Part shown: piece after piece, positions 1 to 9,052 of the stretch
Layout: every line of letters begins with the position of its first letter
How positions within the stretch are numbered: position 1 is the first letter of the stretch
The notes under the pieces: generated by a model
Told to the model about the DNA's origin: nothing
The model's input: only the letters and a program-made list of their open reading frames with translations
Database searches by the model: none
Position numbers and translations under genes: made by a program
Assembly: GCA_963746325.1 (NCBI GenBank)
Contig: CAVVBC010000036.1
Location: 248,001 to 312,000, forward strand
Direction: 5' to 3'
Source: RPQJ01 sp963746325
Lineage (GTDB): Bacteria > Pseudomonadota > Gammaproteobacteria > Steroidobacterales > Steroidobacteraceae
Length of the DNA: 64,000 nt

Positions 1-456
1 TGCGCCCGCAGTTGCTCGACCGCTTTGGCTTGTCGGTCGAAGTGCGCACGCCGGACGACCTGCCGACCCGCGTCATGGTCGTGCGGCGCCGCGATGAGTA
101 CGAGCGCGATCCAGCGGGGTACGTCGAGCGCTGGCAGCGCGAGGACAACAAGATCCGCAAGCGCATCGTCAAGGCGCGCGCAGGCCTCGAGAACGTCGAC
201 GTGCCCGATGCGACGCTCGAGCGTGCAGCACAACTCTGCATGGCGCTGGGTACGGCCGGATTGCGCGGCGAACTCACGCTGATGCGCGCGGCACGGGCGT
301 TGGCGAGCCTCGAAGGCGCGACACTCGGTCGACGACTCCTACCTGCGCCGCATTGCCCCGTCCGCGTTGCGCCACCGGTTGCGGCGCGATCCGCTCGACG
401 ACGCCGGCTCGACCGTGCGCGTCGAACGTGCCATCGGCGAACTCTTCGGCGCATGA
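1..456 (+). CDS. bchI: Magnesium chelatase ATPase subunit I (partial 5', frameshifted)
   Basis: C-terminal part of BchI, the AAA+ ATPase that with BchD and BchH inserts Mg2+ into protoporphyrin IX, the first committed bacteriochlorophyll step. The start lies beyond the left edge. The visible part begins PQLLDRFGLSVEV and contains the family segments RVMVVRRRDEYE and LTLMRAARALASLEGA. After this, near base 321-324, the reading frame moves by one base; the conserved end (SYLRRIAPSALRHRLRRDPL) continues in the next frame and stops at 454-456. Removing one base restores a normal end. The stop overlaps the bchD start as ATGA. Family assignment is certain; the frameshift is probably a sequence error. 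Confidence 0.93.
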
Positions 457-2247
457 GCCCGGCCGCACCGCAGGTTCCCGCGGCCCAGAGGTCACCATGG
501 GCGGACGCGACGCTGGCCGCCGCGCTGTGTGCGCTCGATCCGACTTGCGGCGGCGCCAGTGTGCGGGCGGGGGCGGGTCCGGTGCGCGACGCGTGGCTCG
601 ACCTGCTCAAGTCGCTGCTGCCGCACTGCAGCCCCGGTGCGCCGGATTCCCACCCACGTGCACGACGATCGCCTGCTCGGCGGGCTGGACCTGGTCGCGA
701 CGCTCCGGGCCGGTCGGCCCATGGTGGAGAAGGGCCTGCTTGCCGCCGCCGACGGTGGCGCCGTCATCGTCGCAGGCGCCGAGCGGCTGAGTTCGCTTAC
801 GGCTGCTCGGCTCGCGGCGGCCAGCGAGACAGGCGAGGTCGTGGTCGAACGTGATGGCGTGACCGGCCGCGCACCGGCACGTTTCGTGATCGCTGCGCTG
901 GACGAAGGCAGCGCCGATGACGAACGCCCGCCCGCGGTGCTGCTCGAGCACCTTGCCTTTCATGTCGAACTCGACCAGGTGTCGGTGCGCGAAACGTTCG
1001 ACGTCGCGTGCGATGACGCAGTGGTCGCCGCCGCCAGGGCACGCATAGCCGCCGTGACGATCGACGACGCGTGTGTCGAAGCGCTCTGCGGCGCGGCCCT
1101 CGCGCTGGGGGTGGCTTCCATGCGTGCATCGCTGCAGGCGGTGAAGGCTGCGCGTGGTATCGCGGCCCTCGCAGGCCACGCTGCGGTCGCCCCGGAACAC
1201 GCAGCGGCCGCCGCACGGCTGGTGCTGGCGCCGCGCGCGACCCGTTTGCCGCCGCTTCCCGCGGAGGAAGAGCAGCCGCCCCAGTCCGAAGCCCCGCCTG
1301 ATCCGCCGAGCGATGCTGCGGAGAACCAGCCGAGCAACGAGGATCGTCCGCTCGAGGACGTGGTGCTCGCGGCCGCAGCGGCCGCAATCCCGCCGGGACT
1401 GCTTGCGCAACTGCAGATCGCTGCCGCGTTGCAGGCCCGCGGCGCCGGCGGCGGGCGCGCAGGACAAGAGCAGAAGGGTGGCGCGCGTGGTCGACCGGCG
1501 GGCGTCGTTCGCGGTGAGCCACGGCGTGGGGCGCGGCTCAACGTCGTAGAGACGCTGCGAGCCGCCGCACCCTGGCAAGCCGTGCGCCGGCGGTTGCGCG
1601 CCGCGCAGGCGAACCGTGTCCTGGCCAACCTGCCGCGAGTCGAAGTCCGCCCCGAAGATTTCCGCGTGCAGCGTTATCGGCGTCATGCGCGCACGACGAC
1701 GATCTTCATCGTCGATGCGTCGGGGTCCGCGGCGCTGCATCGCCTGGGCGAAGCCAAGGGAGCCGTCGAACTGTTGCTCGGCGAGTGTTACGTGCGGCGT
1801 GATCGGGTCGCACTGGTCGCGTTTCGCGGGCGGGCGGCCGAACTCGTGCTGCCGCCGACTCGCTCGCTTGTCAGGGCCAAGCGCAGCCTGGCCGGGCTGC
1901 CCGGCGGTGGCGGCACTCCACTGGCAACGGGCATCGAAGCGGGGTACGCACTCGCCGACGCGACGCGCAGACAGGGCGATACGCCGGTGCTGGTGTTGTT
2001 GACGGACGGGCGTGCCAACGTGACTCGCGACGGGCAGCCCGATCGCGCCGTGGCTGAAGCGCAGGCCCTCGCCGCCGCGCGCTGCGTGCGGGTTGCGGGG
2101 TTTGGTGCAATCCTGGTGGATACCGCGCCCCGTGCCCAGCCGCTTGCGGCCAAGGTGGCGGAAGCGATGGGTGCGCGCTACCTGCCGCTGCCACACGCAC
2201 GTTCGCGCGAACTCGACGTCGCCTTGCGCAACGTGGCCCGCGACTGA
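453..2247 (+). CDS. bchD: Magnesium chelatase subunit D (one frameshift)
   Basis: BchD, the AAA+-like and integrin-I-domain subunit that bridges the BchI ring to the porphyrin-carrying BchH. The ATG at 453 overlaps the bchI stop. The first ~62 codons are in one frame (MSPAAPQ to LLPHCSP); from a run of four C near 640 the family sequence RRIPTHVHDDRLLGGLDL continues in the next frame. With one base removed the protein is 597 residues, normal for BchD. An acidic, proline-rich linker lies near residue 280 and a C-terminal von Willebrand A domain with the metal site DASGSA near residue 416. The insertion is in a homopolymer, so a sequencing error is likely. Confidence 0.93.
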
Positions 2248-2251
2248 GCGG

Positions 2252-3166
2252 GTGGCAGGCGTCGTGGGCGACCGGTTGCGGTGGGAGCAGGACGGGCGCG
2301 ACTGGCCCCAGCGAGCGTGGAGCCGCTTCGTCACGGCGGAGGGGCTGCGCTGGCATGTGCAGGTTTCGCCAGCGCGGGACACGACGGTGCTGCTGGTGCA
2401 CGGCACGGGTGCGTCGACGCATTCGTGGCGCGGCCTGGCCCCGCTGCTTGCCGCGAATCACACCGTCGTTGCAGTCGACCTGCCGGGCCATGGCTTTACC
2501 GCTGCCTTGCCGTCCGGAGAGGCGTCTTTACCGCGGATTGCCGCCGGCCTGGGTGCTTTGCTGCGCCAGGTGCGGGTCGCGCCGCAGTTCGTCGTCGGGC
2601 ATTCCGCAGGAGCCGCGATCCTCGCCCGCATGGCGCTCGACGGCGTCCTCAGTCCGCGCGCACTTGCCTGCGTCAACGGCGCGCTGTTGCCCCTCCCGGG
2701 CTGGTCCGGTGCGGTGTTTCCGCCGGTCGCAAAATTCCTGGCGGGCAATGCGCTGGCTGCGCGCCTGTTCGCCTGGCGCGCCACGGACCCAGCGGCGGTG
2801 CGGCGCCTCGTCGCGAGCACCGGGTCCGCGCTCGACGCCACGGGCCTGGATTTCTACGCGCGCCTTATCGGCAGCCCTGCCCACGTCGCAGGCACGCTGC
2901 AGATGATGGCGGGCTGGGACCTCGAGGCGCTGCGCCGCGACCTGCCGAAGCTCGCGGTGCCCTTGCTGCTGCTCGTCGGCGCCAACGACGGCACGGTCGC
3001 GCCCGCAGAAGCTGACCGCGTAAAGAGGATCGTTCCCGCGGCGCGCATCGAGCGACTGCCGGGGCTCGGACACCTCGCGCACGAGGAGCGGCCCGCAATC
3101 GTGGCGTCGGCGATCGAGGCCTTCATCGCTGCGGTCCAGGGAAGCTCTGTAAAGATCCGCAAGTGA
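2252..3166 (+). CDS. bchO: BchO, alpha/beta hydrolase accessory to magnesium chelatase
   Basis: Alpha/beta-hydrolase-fold protein that always travels with bchID in purple bacteria; its exact reaction is unproven and it is described as a chelatase accessory protein. The nucleophile elbow GHSAGA is near residue 116, the acid in GANDGT and the histidine in LGHLAHEE near the end, in the order of the fold. An oxyanion segment LLVHGTGAS lies near residue 45. Five bases separate it from the bchD stop. There is no ATG nearby; GTG at 2252 is chosen, GTG at 2264 is possible. It closes the bchIDO operon and is followed by the palindromes at 3181-3355. Confidence 0.88.
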   Translation: MAGVVGDRLRWEQDGRDWPQRAWSRFVTAEGLRWHVQVSPARDTTVLLVHGTGASTHSWRGLAPLLAANHTVVAVDLPGHGFTAALPSGEASLPRIAAGLGALLRQVRVAPQFVVGHSAGAAILARMALDGVLSPRALACVNGALLPLPGWSGAVFPPVAKFLAGNALAARLFAWRATDPAAVRRLVASTGSALDATGLDFYARLIGSPAHVAGTLQMMAGWDLEALRRDLPKLAVPLLLLVGANDGTVAPAEADRVKRIVPAARIERLPGLGHLAHEERPAIVASAIEAFIAAVQGSSVKIRK

Positions 3167-3180
3167 CGCGTTGCGCGCGC

Positions 3181-3355
3181 TCGATCCGGTGCCTGTCACC
3201 GAGCTTGGAAAGGCAGACACGCGCTCTGTGACAGGCACCGGATCGAACGCTCTGGCAGCGTCGCAGGCGGGCATGTCGCAAGCGTCCGACCCGGGACCGT
3301 TCCCAGAGCGCGTGTCTGCCTTTCCAAGCTCGGGGAACGGTCCCGGGTCGGACGC
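3181..3355. repeat. Twin long palindromes sharing one inverted 28-base loop (REP/REPIN-like)
   Basis: Two perfect hairpins fill the gap between bchO and the DUF3422 gene. The first has 19-bp arms (3181-3199 with 3228-3246, core GGTGCCTGTCAC) and the second 23-bp arms (3282-3304 with 3333-3355, core CCCGGGACCGTTCCC). The arms differ, but the 28-base loop of the second (3305-3332) is the exact reverse complement of the first (3200-3227). Core words resemble REP sequences mobilised by REP-associated tyrosine transposases. They could also terminate bchIDO and the convergent gene. No transposase is visible nearby. Confidence 0.8.
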
Positions 3356-3407
3356 GCCATCGACTGCTCGCCCGCGCGTGTTCGACGCACGGTGTCGGCC
3401 CGCGTAT

Positions 3408-4700
3408 TCAGCTTCCTGACAGCGAGTTGCGCACCTTGCGCAAGCCATAGATGCCAAGCAGCAGCACGACCGGGATGCTGACCGCCATGGCGATTTCGGG
3501 GTCCAGGTTGAGTCCCGCGGCCTTCGCGCCTTTTGCGGCGTAACCCACCAGCCCGACGATGTAGTAGGTGATCGCGGCCACCGACAGTCCTTCGACCGTC
3601 TGCTGCAGTCGCAGCTGCGCGGCTGCGCGGCGGTTCATCGACTCGAGCACGGCCTGGTTCTGTTTCTCCCGCGAGACGTCGACGCGCGTCGACAGCAACT
3701 GCGTCGCGCGCGCCACCCGTTGTGACAGCGACTCCTGCCTTGCGGCCGCAGCGCGGCAGGTGTTCATCGCCGGGGCGAGCCGGCGTTCGGTGAATTCACG
3801 GAAAGTCTGCAGGCCCTGGATGCGCTGCTCGCGCAGTTCGTCGATGCGACGCTGCACCAGTTCGTAATACGCCGTCGCGGCGCCGAACCGGTACGCGTTC
3901 TCGGATTCGCGGCTTTCGATGCCGGCCTCGAGGCGCGTGAGCCGGTCGAGCAGGTGCGGCTCGTCGGTCTCGGTCGAATCCGCCAGCAGCAGCGTGATCT
4001 GCGACAGTTCGCGCTCCGCGGTCGACAGGTACGGCGACAGCTGCTGCGCGACCGGCAAGGCGAGCAGCGCCATCATGCGGTAGGTCTCGATCTCGAGCAG
4101 GCGCTGGACCATGCGGCCCGCCTGCCGCGGAGTCATCGTGCGGTTACGGATGAGGAAACGGCTGTAGCCGTCGTGCAGGCGGAAGTCGGTGAATGCATCG
4201 CCAGCGCCCTCCGCGATGCGCGAGCCGATCACGATGTTGCCGCCGAACAGGCTCGTGGCGAGTTGGTCGGCTGAGTGCTCGTCGCCGGTGGCCTGCACCA
4301 GCGTGGCATGGGCCGCGACCATGACCGTGCCCGGCAAGGCCGCCAGCCAGTCGGCCGGAACCTCGGCGATGGCGGGATGCGCAAACGCTGCGTCCGGTGC
4401 GCCAGGCACGATGAACTTGTAGCGCGCGAACTCCGAGTGCCGCTCGAACTTGAGACGGAACGTGCCCAGGTCTGCGCTGAAGTGATTGAGCGCCTGCGCC
4501 GGCAGCTCCATGCCGAAACGCGCCGCCAGCTCACGCACGTGCTGCCACTCGCGCGCGCGACTCGTGGCGTCGGACGCGAGTGCGAGAAAGGTCAGGCGCA
4601 AGGGCACCTGCAGCGCCTCCGAGGGCCGGGCATGCACCTCTTCGTGCAGTTCGAGGCGCAGTGGATGATCGGCGGGCAGCGTTGCTGGCTTGGTATTCAC
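3408..4700 (-). CDS. DUF3422 family membrane-anchored protein
   Basis: Member of the DUF3422 family, recognised by the N-terminal signature HPLRLELHEEVHARPSEAL and overall length of about 430 residues. A long middle part rich in Glu, Arg and Leu suggests coiled coil, and two hydrophobic segments near the C terminus (around VAAITYYIVGLVGY and AVSIPVVLLLGIYG) suggest membrane attachment. The function of the family is unknown. The start is taken as GTG at 4700 because GGAG sits at the right distance before it; an in-frame ATG at 4739 has no good ribosome site and leaves almost no room for the crtB promoter. It is divergent from crtB and convergent with bchO, so its presence in the cluster may be accidental. 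Confidence 0.85.
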   Translation of the reverse strand: MNTKPATLPADHPLRLELHEEVHARPSEALQVPLRLTFLALASDATSRAREWQHVRELAARFGMELPAQALNHFSADLGTFRLKFERHSEFARYKFIVPGAPDAAFAHPAIAEVPADWLAALPGTVMVAAHATLVQATGDEHSADQLATSLFGGNIVIGSRIAEGAGDAFTDFRLHDGYSRFLIRNRTMTPRQAGRMVQRLLEIETYRMMALLALPVAQQLSPYLSTAERELSQITLLLADSTETDEPHLLDRLTRLEAGIESRESENAYRFGAATAYYELVQRRIDELREQRIQGLQTFREFTERRLAPAMNTCRAAAARQESLSQRVARATQLLSTRVDVSREKQNQAVLESMNRRAAAQLRLQQTVEGLSVAAITYYIVGLVGYAAKGAKAAGLNLDPEIAMAVSIPVVLLLGIYGLRKVRNSLSGS

Positions 4701-4751
4701 TCGGACTCCGTGGGCGCCGGACAAGGCGAGTCGACGCATGATATTGTCAGG

Positions 4752-5885
4752 ATGACCCCCACGAGCGACAGCCCCTGGATGCAGCCGTCACCGACCGACG
4801 CCACCCTAGCCACGCCTGCGGATCACGCGGCATGCGCCATGCTGCTGCGTGGCGGCTCGAAAACTTTCCAGGCGGCTTCCTTTGCGCTGCCCGCCGACGC
4901 GCGCCGCGCCGCAACCGCGCTCTACGCTTTCTGTCGCCAGGCTGACGACGCCGTTGATCTGGGTGCGGATGGCGCGGTCGAGCTGCGCGCGTTGCACGAA
5001 CGGCTCGACCTGATCTACGCCCGCGCCCCATTGCCGATCGCGGCCGATCGCGCCTTCGCAGAAGTGGTTGCGAGCCGCTCCATTCCGCGTGCGCTGCCGG
5101 CCGCGCTGCTCGAAGGCTTCGAGTGGGACCTGGCCGGCCGGCGCTATGAAACGCTCGAAGACCTGAACGCCTATGCGGCGCGCGTTGCGGGCACCGTCGG
5201 CGCGATGATGGCCCTGATCATGGGTGCGCGTGATGCCAGCGTGATCGCGCGCGCGTGCGATCTCGGGGTGGCAATGCAGATCACCAACATCACCCGCGAC
5301 GTCGGCGAGGATGCGCGGCTCGGGCGCCTGTACCTGCCGCGCCAGTGGCTGGCCGAGGAGGGCATCGACGCCGACGACTGGCTGTCGCGGCCACGTTTTT
5401 CGCCAGCCCTCGGGCGGGTGATCGAGCGCCTGCTGGCGCATGCCGACGCGCTTTACGACCGTGCGGCGGCCGGCATCGCCGCACTGCCCATCGGTTGCCG
5501 CCCGGGGATGCATGCCGCGCGTCTGCTCTATCGCGAGATCGGCTGCGAGGTGCGCCGGCGCGGGCTCGATTCCGTGAGCAGCCGCGCGGTCGTCTCGTGG
5601 GCGCGCAAGGGTGCACTGCTGGCCGCGGCGTCGGTCGCTGCCACGCGGCGCTTCGGTGACATGCCGCGCGAGCCGCTCGACGTCACGCGCTTCCTGGTCG
5701 ATGCGGCCGCCGCGGCGATGCCGTCCCCCGCGCCGCCGTCGGCCGAGGATATCGTCGGCGCCGAAGGTCGCATCGCCTGGCTGGTCGATCTTTGCATGCG
5801 GCTCGAGCGCGAGGAACACGAGGCCGCCTTGCGCGCGTCGCGCCGCGGCTCCGAACTGCACCCAGCCGCGTCCCCAGCGCTCTGA
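4752..5885 (+). CDS. crtB: Phytoene synthase
   Basis: Squalene/phytoene synthase fold enzyme joining two geranylgeranyl diphosphates to phytoene, the first carotenoid-specific step. Both Asp-rich Mg-diphosphate motifs are present: FCRQADDAVD near residue 60 and NITRDVGEDARLGRLYLP near residue 180. Length 377 residues is slightly long for CrtB because of a poorly conserved N terminus and C-terminal tail. The start is uncertain: ATG at 4752 has no well-spaced ribosome site, and ATG at 4779 is an alternative. crtI, which usually precedes crtB, is not here; a divergent DUF3422 gene takes its place. It is convergent with crtC, 10 bases apart. Confidence 0.93.
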   Translation: MTPTSDSPWMQPSPTDATLATPADHAACAMLLRGGSKTFQAASFALPADARRAATALYAFCRQADDAVDLGADGAVELRALHERLDLIYARAPLPIAADRAFAEVVASRSIPRALPAALLEGFEWDLAGRRYETLEDLNAYAARVAGTVGAMMALIMGARDASVIARACDLGVAMQITNITRDVGEDARLGRLYLPRQWLAEEGIDADDWLSRPRFSPALGRVIERLLAHADALYDRAAAGIAALPIGCRPGMHAARLLYREIGCEVRRRGLDSVSSRAVVSWARKGALLAAASVAATRRFGDMPREPLDVTRFLVDAAAAAMPSPAPPSAEDIVGAEGRIAWLVDLCMRLEREEHEAALRASRRGSELHPAASPAL

Positions 5886-5895
5886 CCGCCGCGGG

Positions 5896-6852
5896 TCACG
5901 CATGCCGGTGCCAGCGCTCGCGTCGCATGCGAAACGGCAGCAGGGTTTGCACCCAACGCGAACTGAACCGGTCGAGCGACAGGCTCTCGTGCACCATTTG
6001 CGGCGCGGCCGGGTCGCTGCCCATCGCCATCGAGCGGGCGTAGAAGGGGGTGTCCTCCACCGTGCGGACGCGTGCCACGAGGGCATCCGCGCCGCGTATC
6101 CGGCGCTCGATGCGCCACAACGTGGGCGGCAGCGCGACGCTCGGTGGCGCATCGCACGCAGTCACGTTGCCGTTGCGGTCGAATTCGAGGGCGAGGTCGA
6201 GTGCGGTGCCGTCGCGTCGTTCCGTGTCGTAATAGACCCGGGTCGTGCCGTCGGGCGCGCGCGCTCGCGACCAGTGCCATGACCTGAAGCCCGCCTCGAG
6301 CGGCTCGTCACCGTTGTTGCTGTCGACATAGCCATGGCCCGACCAGCGCAGGGCCGGCAGCTCGAGATCCAGTTCGACGCGCGCGAGCGGCGCGATGGGT
6401 TGCCAGCGATGCCTGCCGGCGCCGTCAAGCGTCGCACGGAACTCCGTGCGCGCGACGGGATGCACCGTGATCCTGCCGCGCAGGCGAGCGAGCCAGGGCG
6501 CGGTGCGCTCGTCGATGTCGATCACGAGCGCGTCGCCCTGCCAGCGCAGCCGGCTCGTGCCAATGACGAAATCGTCCGCTGCCCGCTGGATGCCGTGAAC
6601 GTCCCGCTCTGTCATGGCCCAACGGCTCGTCTGGCCATAGAGGGCCACGTTGATCGCGCAATGATCGGTGGCGGCGGCGGGTCCGCGACGCCTCGCGCTG
6701 GCGTAGAACGGCGAGAACACGCTGCCGACGAAGGCGATGACCGTGAGGCCGTGGCGGCCGTCGTCGCTGGTCGCATCGAGGTACCACCACGCGTAGCCGC
6801 CCGGCGGGACGGGCAGGTCGAACCTGGGGCCTCGGTGCGGCGCGCCCTGCAT
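5896..6852 (-). CDS. crtC: Carotenoid 1,2-hydratase (hydroxyneurosporene synthase)
   Basis: CrtC hydrates the 1,2 double bond of neurosporene- or lycopene-type carotenoids, giving the 1-hydroxy group later methylated by CrtF. The family is recognised by the start segment FDLPVPPGGYAWWYLDATSDDG, the segment SVFSPFYASARRRG and the later pieces HGYVDSNNGDEPLE and WHWSRAR. The 318-residue length fits shorter CrtC forms. ATG at 6852 is preceded by AAGGA nine bases away. It is transcribed divergently from crtE; a promoter (TTGTCA, 17 bases, TATAGA) overlaps the PpsR-type operator at 6891-6908, so repression in oxygen or light is expected. Confidence 0.92.
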   Translation of the reverse strand: MQGAPHRGPRFDLPVPPGGYAWWYLDATSDDGRHGLTVIAFVGSVFSPFYASARRRGPAAATDHCAINVALYGQTSRWAMTERDVHGIQRAADDFVIGTSRLRWQGDALVIDIDERTAPWLARLRGRITVHPVARTEFRATLDGAGRHRWQPIAPLARVELDLELPALRWSGHGYVDSNNGDEPLEAGFRSWHWSRARAPDGTTRVYYDTERRDGTALDLALEFDRNGNVTACDAPPSVALPPTLWRIERRIRGADALVARVRTVEDTPFYARSMAMGSDPAAPQMVHESLSLDRFSSRWVQTLLPFRMRRERWHRHA

Positions 6853-6890
6853 CGCGCGGGATCCTTGCGTTTGACCGGGGTGGTCACGAG

Positions 6891-6921
6891 TGTCTATAGT
6901 GGTTGACAGTTTAGCTGACAA
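6891..6921. promoter_or_regulatory. Divergent crtC/crtE control region with PpsR/CrtJ operator
   Basis: A perfect TGT-N12-ACA PpsR/CrtJ site lies at 6891-6908. On the minus strand a promoter for crtC reads TTGTCA (6921-6916), 17-base spacer, TATAGA (6898-6893), its -10 lying inside the operator. On the plus strand TTGACA at 6903-6908 is a -35 candidate for crtE, overlapping the other end of the operator; its -10 is weak. The arrangement would let one bound repressor block both directions. Confidence 0.75.
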
Positions 6922-6949
6922 TTTGTCCTGACACACTGTTGGGGGTCCG

Positions 6950-7819
6950 ATGGAAACCGGCAAGCGCATCGAGCAGAGCCTGGGCACCCTTCTCGCGCAG
7001 GCGGCGACCCCCGAATGTCCGCCCGGGCTGCTCAATGCCGTTCGCCATTCCGTCTTTCCGGCCGGTGCCCGCGTCCGTCCCCGCCTGTGCCATGCGGTTG
7101 CCCGCGCCTGCGGCGAAGACGACCCGGCCGCAACAGACGCTGCCGCGAGCGCGATCGAGTTGCTGCATTGCGCCTCGCTCGTGCACGACGACCTGCCGTG
7201 TTTCGACGACGCGCCGACACGCCGCGGCCAACCGTCGGTACACGCTGCCTTCGGCGAGTGTCTCGCAATCCTGGCGGGCGATGCGCTCATCGTGCTCGCC
7301 TTCCAGGCGCTGGCGGCGGCAGGGGCTCGGCATCCACAGCGCTTGCCCGCGCTGCTCACGACCATGGGCCGGGCTGTCGGCATGCCGGGCGGCATCGTGG
7401 CGGGGCAGGCGTGGGAATGCGAAACGCGCGTGGTGCTGTCGGATTACCAGCGCGCCAAGACGGGCGCACTGTTTGCCGCGGCTACGGCCGCGGGCGCCGC
7501 GACCGCGGGACACGATCCCAACGTCTGGCGTGCGCTGGGTGAATGGCTCGGCGAGGCCTACCAGGTTGCCGACGACATCCGCGACGTCGCCGGCCGCGTC
7601 GAGGACATTGGCAAGCCCACGGGGCGCGACGCGGTGCTCGGCCGCCCGAGTGCAGTGCATGAATTCGGAGTCGCCGGCGCGCTGCATCGGCTGCGTTACC
7701 TGATCAGCAATGCGCTCGATGCGATCCCGCCCTGCGACGGCACGGACGACCTGAGGGAGTTGATCCACGCCGAAGCCCGGCGACTGGTGCCTGCCGAACT
7801 CGCGCGTCGCGTGGCCTGA
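6950..7819 (+). CDS. crtE: Geranylgeranyl diphosphate synthase
   Basis: Short-chain trans-prenyltransferase that makes C20 geranylgeranyl diphosphate for carotenoids and for the bacteriochlorophyll tail. The first Asp-rich motif is HDDLPCFDD near residue 80 (the DDx4D form of bacterial GGPP synthases) and the second DDIRD near residue 208. The length of 289 residues is typical. ATG at 6950 follows GGGGGT. It opens a rightward superoperon: crtF begins within 40 bases. Expression should be controlled by the PpsR-type site upstream. Confidence 0.93.
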   Translation: METGKRIEQSLGTLLAQAATPECPPGLLNAVRHSVFPAGARVRPRLCHAVARACGEDDPAATDAAASAIELLHCASLVHDDLPCFDDAPTRRGQPSVHAAFGECLAILAGDALIVLAFQALAAAGARHPQRLPALLTTMGRAVGMPGGIVAGQAWECETRVVLSDYQRAKTGALFAAATAAGAATAGHDPNVWRALGEWLGEAYQVADDIRDVAGRVEDIGKPTGRDAVLGRPSAVHEFGVAGALHRLRYLISNALDAIPPCDGTDDLRELIHAEARRLVPAELARRVA

Positions 7820-7859
7820 CCCGCGTTTCGCGGCGTTGGCCCACGTCAATGCAGCGCCC

Positions 7860-9008
7860 ATGACGGCCTCGCGCCAGGGCGATTCCATGGGCGATCGCTG
7901 GCGGGCCTGGCGCAACGGGCTCATTGCCGACCCGCGCTTCCAGCATTGGGCGGCGCGCGTGCCACTCGTGCGGCGCGTCGCGGCGCGCCGTGCCAATGCG
8001 CTCTTCGACCTGTGCGCTGGCTTCGTTTATTCGCAGACGCTGCTCGCCTGCGTGCGTCTCGATGTCTTCGAGCAGCTGGCCGCGGGTCCCCTGCACGTCG
8101 CCGATCTCGCGCCGACCCTGGGCCTCGACATTGACGGCGCCGTCCGTCTGCTCGATGCCGCCGTCGCGCTCGGGCTGCTCGAACGCCGCGGGGCTGGGCG
8201 TTACGGCCTTGGCGAACTGGGAGCAGCCTTGCGCGGCAACCCGGGCGTGACCGCGATGATCGAGCATCACGAGCTGCTGTACGCCGACCTCGCCGACCCC
8301 GTGGCGCTGTTGCGCCAGCGCTCGGGCAATACGCGTCTCGCGCAGCACTGGCCGTACGCGGCCATGCATGAGCCGAAGGACCTGACCGCCGAGCGCGTGC
8401 GCAGCTACACGCAGCTGATGTCCGCCTCGCAGCCGCTCGTGTCGCAGGACGTGCTCGACGCCTACGACTTCTCGCGGCATCGCTGCCTGCTCGACGTGGG
8501 CGGCGGCGACGGCACCTTCCTGACGGCGGTGGCCGCGCGCCATCCCGCCCTGCAATTGCAGCTGTTTGACCTGCCGGGCGTGATAGCGATCGCCACCGGC
8601 AAGATTGCCGGCAGCGGCCTGTCGGCCCGCATCCAGTGCCACGGCGGGAGTTTCCGCACGGACGAGTTGCCGCGTGGCGCGGACGTCGTGACGCTGATGC
8701 GGATCCTGCACGACCACGACGACGGCGTCGTGCGCACCGTGCTTGCTGCGGTGCGGCGCGCGCTGCCTCCCGGCGGCACGGTCGTGATCGGGGAGCCGCT
8801 CGCCGGAACCCGCGGTTCGGCCGCGATGGGCGACGCGTACTTCGGCCTGTACCTGCACGCGATGGGCTCCGGGCGGCCCCGCACCGCCGCGGAATTGACG
8901 GGATTACTGCGGGAATCCGGCTTCGAGGGAGTCCGGCAGATTCCTGCCGCGCGGCCGCTGCTCGCGAGCGTGCTGACCGCCCGGACCCGCGCAGCGCCGG
9001 CTCTGTGA
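7860..9008 (+). CDS. crtF: Hydroxyneurosporene O-methyltransferase
   Basis: S-adenosylmethionine-dependent O-methyltransferase that methylates the 1-hydroxy group made by CrtC. The N-terminal half holds a winged-helix dimerisation domain typical of plant-type O-methyltransferases (AGFVYSQTLLACVRL, then LLERRGAGRYGLG); the SAM-binding motif LLDVGGGDGTFL is near residue 210, and HDHDDG carries the candidate catalytic histidine region. The start is not certain: ATG at 7860 is used, ATG at 7887 has a better ribosome site (AGGG eight bases before), and a TTG at 7836 is also open. Together with crtC this points to methoxylated carotenoids of the spirilloxanthin or spheroidene type. Confidence 0.9.
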   Translation: MTASRQGDSMGDRWRAWRNGLIADPRFQHWAARVPLVRRVAARRANALFDLCAGFVYSQTLLACVRLDVFEQLAAGPLHVADLAPTLGLDIDGAVRLLDAAVALGLLERRGAGRYGLGELGAALRGNPGVTAMIEHHELLYADLADPVALLRQRSGNTRLAQHWPYAAMHEPKDLTAERVRSYTQLMSASQPLVSQDVLDAYDFSRHRCLLDVGGGDGTFLTAVAARHPALQLQLFDLPGVIAIATGKIAGSGLSARIQCHGGSFRTDELPRGADVVTLMRILHDHDDGVVRTVLAAVRRALPPGGTVVIGEPLAGTRGSAAMGDAYFGLYLHAMGSGRPRTAAELTGLLRESGFEGVRQIPAARPLLASVLTARTRAAPAL

Positions 9009-9015
9009 AGATTCC

Positions 9016-9047
9016 TTGACATTGTCAACTGTCTAACTAAACTGACA
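9016..9047 (+). promoter_or_regulatory. bchC promoter with PpsR/CrtJ operator
   Basis: A perfect TGT-N12-ACA site is at 9030-9047, overlapping a sigma70-like promoter TTGACA (9016-9021), 16 bases, TAAACT (9038-9043). TTGACATTGTCAA at 9016-9028 is itself a perfect palindrome. The promoter would give bchC-bchX-bchY-bchZ and puf an internal start additional to the one before crtE. The predicted transcript start is only a few bases before the bchC ATG. Confidence 0.72.
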
Positions 9048-9052
9048 CTTCA

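Noticed and set aside
321..324. Programmed ribosomal frameshift in bchI, bchD or pufC
   Set aside because: There is no slippery heptamer with downstream structure at the sites, and seven unrelated genes show the same one-base gain, which fits sequencing errors better.
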